A DNA stretch of 44,691 nt from an uncultured Clostridia bacterium (lineage in GTDB: Bacteria > Bacillota > Clostridia > Christensenellales > UBA1242). This document shows positions 41,113 to 44,691 of the stretch, in pieces; positions within the stretch are counted from its first letter, which is position 1, and each line of letters starts with the position of its first letter. A program made the position numbers and the translations under genes. Below the pieces are notes generated by a model. That model ran no database searches, had not been told where the DNA came from, and saw only the letters and a program-made list of their open reading frames with translations. Location of the stretch: NCBI GenBank assembly GCA_944372505.1, contig CALVZK010000002.1, positions 1-44,691 of the forward strand, in the 5' to 3' direction.

Positions 41113-42214
41113 ATGATTTTGGATAATGTTAAAATTAGACTTGCCTCAATTAAAGAAGATATGGCATTTATTAAGGAGTGTCTTTGACCAAACAAAAATT
41201 GAGAAAGAAATTTCTAGTCTTAAAGATATACAACTTGAAAAAGATTTTTATTTAGATATTCATAGAGTTCACGATATTGGCAAAAAACTTAAAAATAACG
41301 AAGAAAAACTTAATCTACTTTTAAATCTTTCAGAGCAAATTAATGATTTAGATACTTTAATTGAACTTGCAGAAGAAGAAAAAACGAATGATTTAGATGT
41401 AGAAATTGAAAATTCACTTCATAAACTTGAAAGTGATATTCAAAAAGCGAAAATTCAAACCTTGTTAAAAGGTAAATATGACAATTTAGATGCTATTATG
41501 ACGATACACTCTGGAGCCGGTGGAACAGAAGCTCAAGATTGGAGTGAAATGCTTTTCAGAATGTATAAAATGTATTGTGAAAAATCGGGATATAAATTAA
41601 GAGTTCTTGACATTTTAAATGGTGATGAAGCGGGAATTAAATCTATTACATTTGAAATTGAAGGTAATAATGCCTATGGATTTTTAAAAGCAGAAAAAGG
41701 AGTTCATAGGTTGGTAAGAATATCACCATTTGATTCTAATGCTCGTAGACATACTTCTTTTTCTAGTGTTGAAGTTATGCCTAAATTAGAAGAAGCGCCT
41801 GATATAGAAATTAGACCAGAAGACTTAAAAATTGATACTTATCGTTCTAGTGGGGCTGGTGGCCAACATGTAAATAAAACTGAAAGCGCAGTAAGAATTA
41901 CACATATTCCTACTGGGCTTGTAGCTTCTTGTCAAGTTGAACGTAGTCAAGTTCAAAATAAAGAAGTTGCAATGCAGATGCTATACTCTTTATTAGCAGA
42001 AAAACAAGAAAGAGAAGAAATGGAAAAACTTGCATCTATTAGGGGTGATATTAAAAAAATTGAGTGGGGTAGCCAAATTAGAAGTTATGTGTTTTGTCCT
42101 TACACTTTAGTAAAAGACCATAGAACTGGATATGAAGATAGTAATATTCAATCTGTGATGGACGGTAATATTCAAGAATTTATTAATGATTTTTTGAAAA
42201 AATCTAATTTGTAA
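41113..42214 (+). CDS. prfB: Peptide chain release factor 2, made by programmed +1 frameshift
   Basis: Translation starts at ATG 41113 (cggagg upstream), reads 24 codons to CTT, then meets TGA (41185-41187). A +1 shift skips one T and continues with GAC at 41186, giving about 366 aa, the normal RF2 length. RF2 motifs follow: the SPF codon-recognition tripeptide (VRISPFDSNARRH) and GGQ at 249-251 (GAGGQHVNKTESAV). RF2 reads UGA and UAA. The shift makes production depend on RF2 level. The gene should be annotated as one joined CDS (41113-41184, 41186-42214). Confidence 0.96.
41174..41188 (+). other. Programmed +1 frameshift site of prfB
   Basis: The site reads aaggag-tgt-CTT-TGA-C. The Shine-Dalgarno-like aaggag a few bases upstream, slippery CTT, in-frame TGA stop and following C are the classic RF2 autoregulation signal. 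Confidence 0.95.
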
Positions 42215-42275
42215 ATAAATCTATATAAAGTTTGTTAAATTTTTACAAAGTGTTATAATCTTTCAAGGAGGCACA

Positions 42276-42818
42276 ATGAATTTTTTAGAACTATATGATA
42301 AAGCATTTGAATATGCTAGCAAAAAACATGCTAAACAAAAAAGAAAAGGGACAAAAATTCCATATATAGTTCATCTTTATGAGGTTTCTCAATATCTTAG
42401 AGAAGAAGGTGCAGATGAAAATACTATAATAGCTGGAATATTACATGATGTTGTTGAAGATGCAGGTGCAACTTTAGAAGAAATAAAAAATTTATTTGGA
42501 GAAGAAGTTGCTAATATGGTTGGTTTTGAAAGTGAAAATAAAGCTTTACCCTATGTTGAAAGAAAAAAATTACACATGAAAGAAATTAAAAAAAGTAACG
42601 ACAAGGTAAAACTTGTAAATTGTGCAGATAAGTTATCTAATTTAAAAAGTATTTATTTAGATCTTGTTTATTTTGGAGATATAGTTTGGAATAGGTTTAA
42701 TAGTACAAAAGAAAACATTAAATTTTATTATAATTTAGCATTAGATGCTTTGCAATCAATTAGTGATAAAAATATTTATAAAAAATTACAATATTATTAT
42801 GATAAAGTCTTTAATTAA
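42276..42818 (+). CDS. Small HD-domain protein of the RelA/SpoT hydrolase type
   Basis: The 180-aa protein has the (p)ppGpp hydrolase motifs: HAKQKRKG (18-25), H33 in YIVHL, H57-D58 and E61-D62 in ILHDVVEDAG, and D118/N122 in NCADKLSNLK. There is no synthetase domain, so it resembles small alarmone hydrolases (MESH1/SAH type). In the family these remove pyrophosphate from ppGpp with Mn2+. Other nucleotides are possible substrates. Ribosome-binding site aaggagg. It stands between prfB and tsaD on the same strand. Confidence 0.85.
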   Translation: MNFLELYDKAFEYASKKHAKQKRKGTKIPYIVHLYEVSQYLREEGADENTIIAGILHDVVEDAGATLEEIKNLFGEEVANMVGFESENKALPYVERKKLHMKEIKKSNDKVKLVNCADKLSNLKSIYLDLVYFGDIVWNRFNSTKENIKFYYNLALDALQSISDKNIYKKLQYYYDKVFN

Positions 42819-42866
42819 TATTTTAAGAAATAAAAGATAATCATTATATTTAAAATAAGGGTTGAA

Positions 42867-43925
42867 ATGGATTATATTAATAGTGTGAAAAAACAATTTG
42901 ACAAAATACAAAACAAAGAAAATGTTTTAATTCTCTCGGTTGAGTCTTCTTGTGATGAAACAAGTGTGGCTATAGTTAAAAACGGTAGAGAAGTTTTATC
43001 TAATGTAATTGCATCTCAAATTGATATACATAGAAGGTTTGGTGGAGTTGTACCTGAAGTTGCCTCTAGAAATCATATCATGGCAATTACTAATGTTTGT
43101 AAAGAAGCCGTTAAAATTGCAAATATTGATTTAAAAGAAATTGATGCTATTGCTGTGACTTATGGAGCTGGACTTATGGGAGCTTTACTTGTTGGAGTCA
43201 ATTTTGCAAAAGCTCTTGCTTATTCTTTGCAAAAGCCCTTAATTGCGGTAAGCCATGTACACGGTCATATTGCCGCTAACTATATTTCACATGAATTTCT
43301 TGAGCCACCTTTTATATGTTTAATGGTAAGTGGTGGTCATACGGCCTTATTAAAAATTGAAGATTATAATAGAATGACAAGTCTAGGAACAACTGTCGAT
43401 GATGCTGCTGGGGAAGCTTTTGATAAAGTTGCAAGAGTGCTAGGATTGCCATATCCTGGAGGGCCTGAGATTGATAAACTTGCTCAAACTGGAGAAAATT
43501 CAATAAAATTTACTGTTTCTAATAGTTTGAAAAACACTTTAAATTTTTCTTTTAGTGGAATAAAAACAGAAGTAGTAAATCTTGTCCATAATTTAAATCA
43601 GAAAAACGAAAAAATAAATAAAGCGGATATTGCTCGTTCTTTTGAGGAATGTGCCACTGACGAACTTGCTAGTAAAGCAATAAAAGCATGTATTATGTGT
43701 AATACTAAAAAACTCGTTGTTGCTGGTGGTGTTGGAGCAAATAGTATGTTAAAAGAGAAGTTGCAAAAATTATGTACAGAAAACAATATTGAATTTTTTA
43801 GTCCAGTTCTTAAATATTGTACAGATAATGCCGCAATGATAGGAAGTTGTGCTTATTTTATGATTAAAGATGGTCTAGGATTGGCAGATCTCTCTCTTAC
43901 GGCAAAACCTAATGTGGAGTTGTAA
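42867..43925 (+). CDS. tsaD: tRNA N6-adenosine threonylcarbamoyltransferase TsaD
   Basis: The 352-aa protein has LSVESSCDETSVAIV (~25-39), the metal-binding HVHGHIAANY histidines, LMVSGGHTALLKI and the late aspartate segment YCTDNAAMIG. It makes the t6A37 modification of ANN-decoding tRNAs with TsaB, TsaC and TsaE, none of which is in the window. The N-terminus is about 20 residues longer than usual. ATG 42867 follows a weak site (aaggg); no better internal start with a ribosome-binding site was seen. Confidence 0.95.
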   Translation: MDYINSVKKQFDKIQNKENVLILSVESSCDETSVAIVKNGREVLSNVIASQIDIHRRFGGVVPEVASRNHIMAITNVCKEAVKIANIDLKEIDAIAVTYGAGLMGALLVGVNFAKALAYSLQKPLIAVSHVHGHIAANYISHEFLEPPFICLMVSGGHTALLKIEDYNRMTSLGTTVDDAAGEAFDKVARVLGLPYPGGPEIDKLAQTGENSIKFTVSNSLKNTLNFSFSGIKTEVVNLVHNLNQKNEKINKADIARSFEECATDELASKAIKACIMCNTKKLVVAGGVGANSMLKEKLQKLCTENNIEFFSPVLKYCTDNAAMIGSCAYFMIKDGLGLADLSLTAKPNVEL

Positions 43926-43926
43926 A

Positions 43927-44691
43927 ATGCAAAAAGTAAAAGATTTCTTTAAAAATTTAAATTTATTAGACTATTTTCTTTATATATTCGGTTTTGTTGG
44001 AGTTATAGTATCTTCTATCATTGTAAAAAGTTCTGTATTAACAATTTTATATGCAATAACTGGGATTATTTATGTAAGATTAATGGCAAAACAATATAAA
44101 GAATGTATTTTTTTTGGAATTGTTTATGTTGCAATATATATTGCACAATCGACAATTTATAAAAACTGGGGAGAAGTTATTTTATATTCAGCAATATCAT
44201 TACCTATATTAATTTTTACTAGCGTAAATTGGTTTACTGGCAAAAATAAAAAGAAGGATAAATTGAATAACAATCCAATTAAGTACCAAGAATGGTGTAT
44301 TTTAATTTCTGTAAGTTTACTTGTTGGCGTGGGTATTTATTTTCTATTAAATTATTTTGATACTCCTAATTTGATAATAGCAGTTATCTCATTTATAATT
44401 GGTGTTATTGGCAATTATTTAATTTTGCGAGAAGATGGAAAGATGTTTTTTTGCTTCATTTCATTAAATGTAATCCAGATTTTATTATGGGTTATGCCAA
44501 TTTTTAAAGAATATAGTTTCAATTATTTAGAAATTCTTCCAATGATATTTACTTTAATAGTATTTCTTATTTCTAATTTTGATGGAACTATAAGATGGTT
44601 GAGAGAGCAAAAAATAGAAAGGGAGGACTCTAAAGAGTTGGACAAAAATTTTCAAGATGATAAAACCGAATCCAAAAATAATAAAGAAGAA
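43927..44691 (+). CDS. PnuC-like polytopic membrane protein (truncated by window edge)
   Basis: An open frame begins at ATG 43927, one base after the tsaD stop, and runs without a stop to the window edge (255 codons). It has about seven membrane helices from residue ~15 to ~230, then a charged Asp/Glu/Lys tail that is probably near the end of the protein. Helix layout and the NWGEVILYSAISLPILIFTSVNWF-like segment resemble PnuC nicotinamide-riboside transporters, but the substrate residues are not clear. Another small integral membrane transporter is the alternative. The tight junction suggests cotranscription with tsaD. Confidence 0.65.
   Translation, partial: MQKVKDFFKNLNLLDYFLYIFGFVGVIVSSIIVKSSVLTILYAITGIIYVRLMAKQYKECIFFGIVYVAIYIAQSTIYKNWGEVILYSAISLPILIFTSVNWFTGKNKKKDKLNNNPIKYQEWCILISVSLLVGVGIYFLLNYFDTPNLIIAVISFIIGVIGNYLILREDGKMFFCFISLNVIQILLWVMPIFKEYSFNYLEILPMIFTLIVFLISNFDGTIRWLREQKIEREDSKELDKNFQDDKTESKNNKEE

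Noticed and set aside
41126..41185. Upstream extension of the prfB second frame (start at 41126)
   Set aside because: These codons belong to the wrong frame; the real N-terminus starts at 41113 and joins after the +1 shift.

Overview
The window is a low-GC (roughly 30% by eye), gene-dense chromosomal segment from a spore-forming Bacillota, most likely an uncultured Clostridia-type bacterium. The reasons are a division and peptidoglycan cluster running into spoIIGA-sigE-sigG, SpoVG, a SpoVM-like peptide beside rpmB, the rpmB-yloU-fakA order known from Bacillus, zinc-type ribosomal protein L28, and a MurE with the DNPR motif of meso-diaminopimelate enzymes. No phage, IS element or CRISPR array was seen.

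Layout. 1-627: end of an rRNA operon (23S 3' end, then 5S with a promoter of its own in the spacer). 630-6510: accessory region of small unknown genes, several with near-consensus promoters. It holds two yybP-ykoY-type (Mn2+) riboswitch candidates, each followed by a terminator, in front of two unrecognised genes, a repeat-containing 126-aa protein, a divergent XRE regulator/TM2-protein pair with twin operator-like dyads, an HD hydrolase and a membrane-anchored protein. 6600-12364: tRNA-Ala, a secreted InlB-repeat protein, engB, an RlmD-family methyltransferase, two unknown genes and a six-tRNA cluster (Gly-Arg-His-Gln-Gln-Lys). 12472-14865: an unknown gene and a membrane-anchored protein with about seven InlB-type repeats. 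15033-30678: spoVG and the division/cell-wall cluster, hydrolase-murF-ddl-murE / mraY-murD-ftsW / murA-ftsQ / ftsA / ftsZ. 31149-33871: spoIIGA-sigE-sigG-ylmC. 33951-39416: nrdR, feoAB, spoVM-like, rpmB, yloU, fakA. 39474-44691: tlyA, a Cys-rich unknown protein, prfB with its programmed frameshift, a small alarmone-hydrolase-like HD protein, tsaD and a truncated PnuC-like membrane protein.

How the genes work together. MurA makes the first committed peptidoglycan precursor. MurD, MurE, Ddl and MurF build the pentapeptide, MraY moves it to the lipid carrier, and FtsW with FtsQ/A/Z uses it at the septum. SpoIIGA-SigE-SigG then link the asymmetric septum to sporulation gene expression, with SpoVG, YlmC and the SpoVM-like peptide as further sporulation factors.

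Most unusual points. (1) Two degraded copies of the 3' end of ftsW lie downstream of ftsW, each after one accessory gene, at the place where murG usually lies. This looks like repeated integration or duplication at the ftsW tail. (2) Tandem Mn-type riboswitch candidates precede genes that are not known Mn transporters, one encoding a protein with a perfect 50-bp internal repeat (WYPGGWVPP). (3) An unusually short gene (32 codons) fits SpoVM by sequence and position. All functions are read from sequence motifs without database searches.
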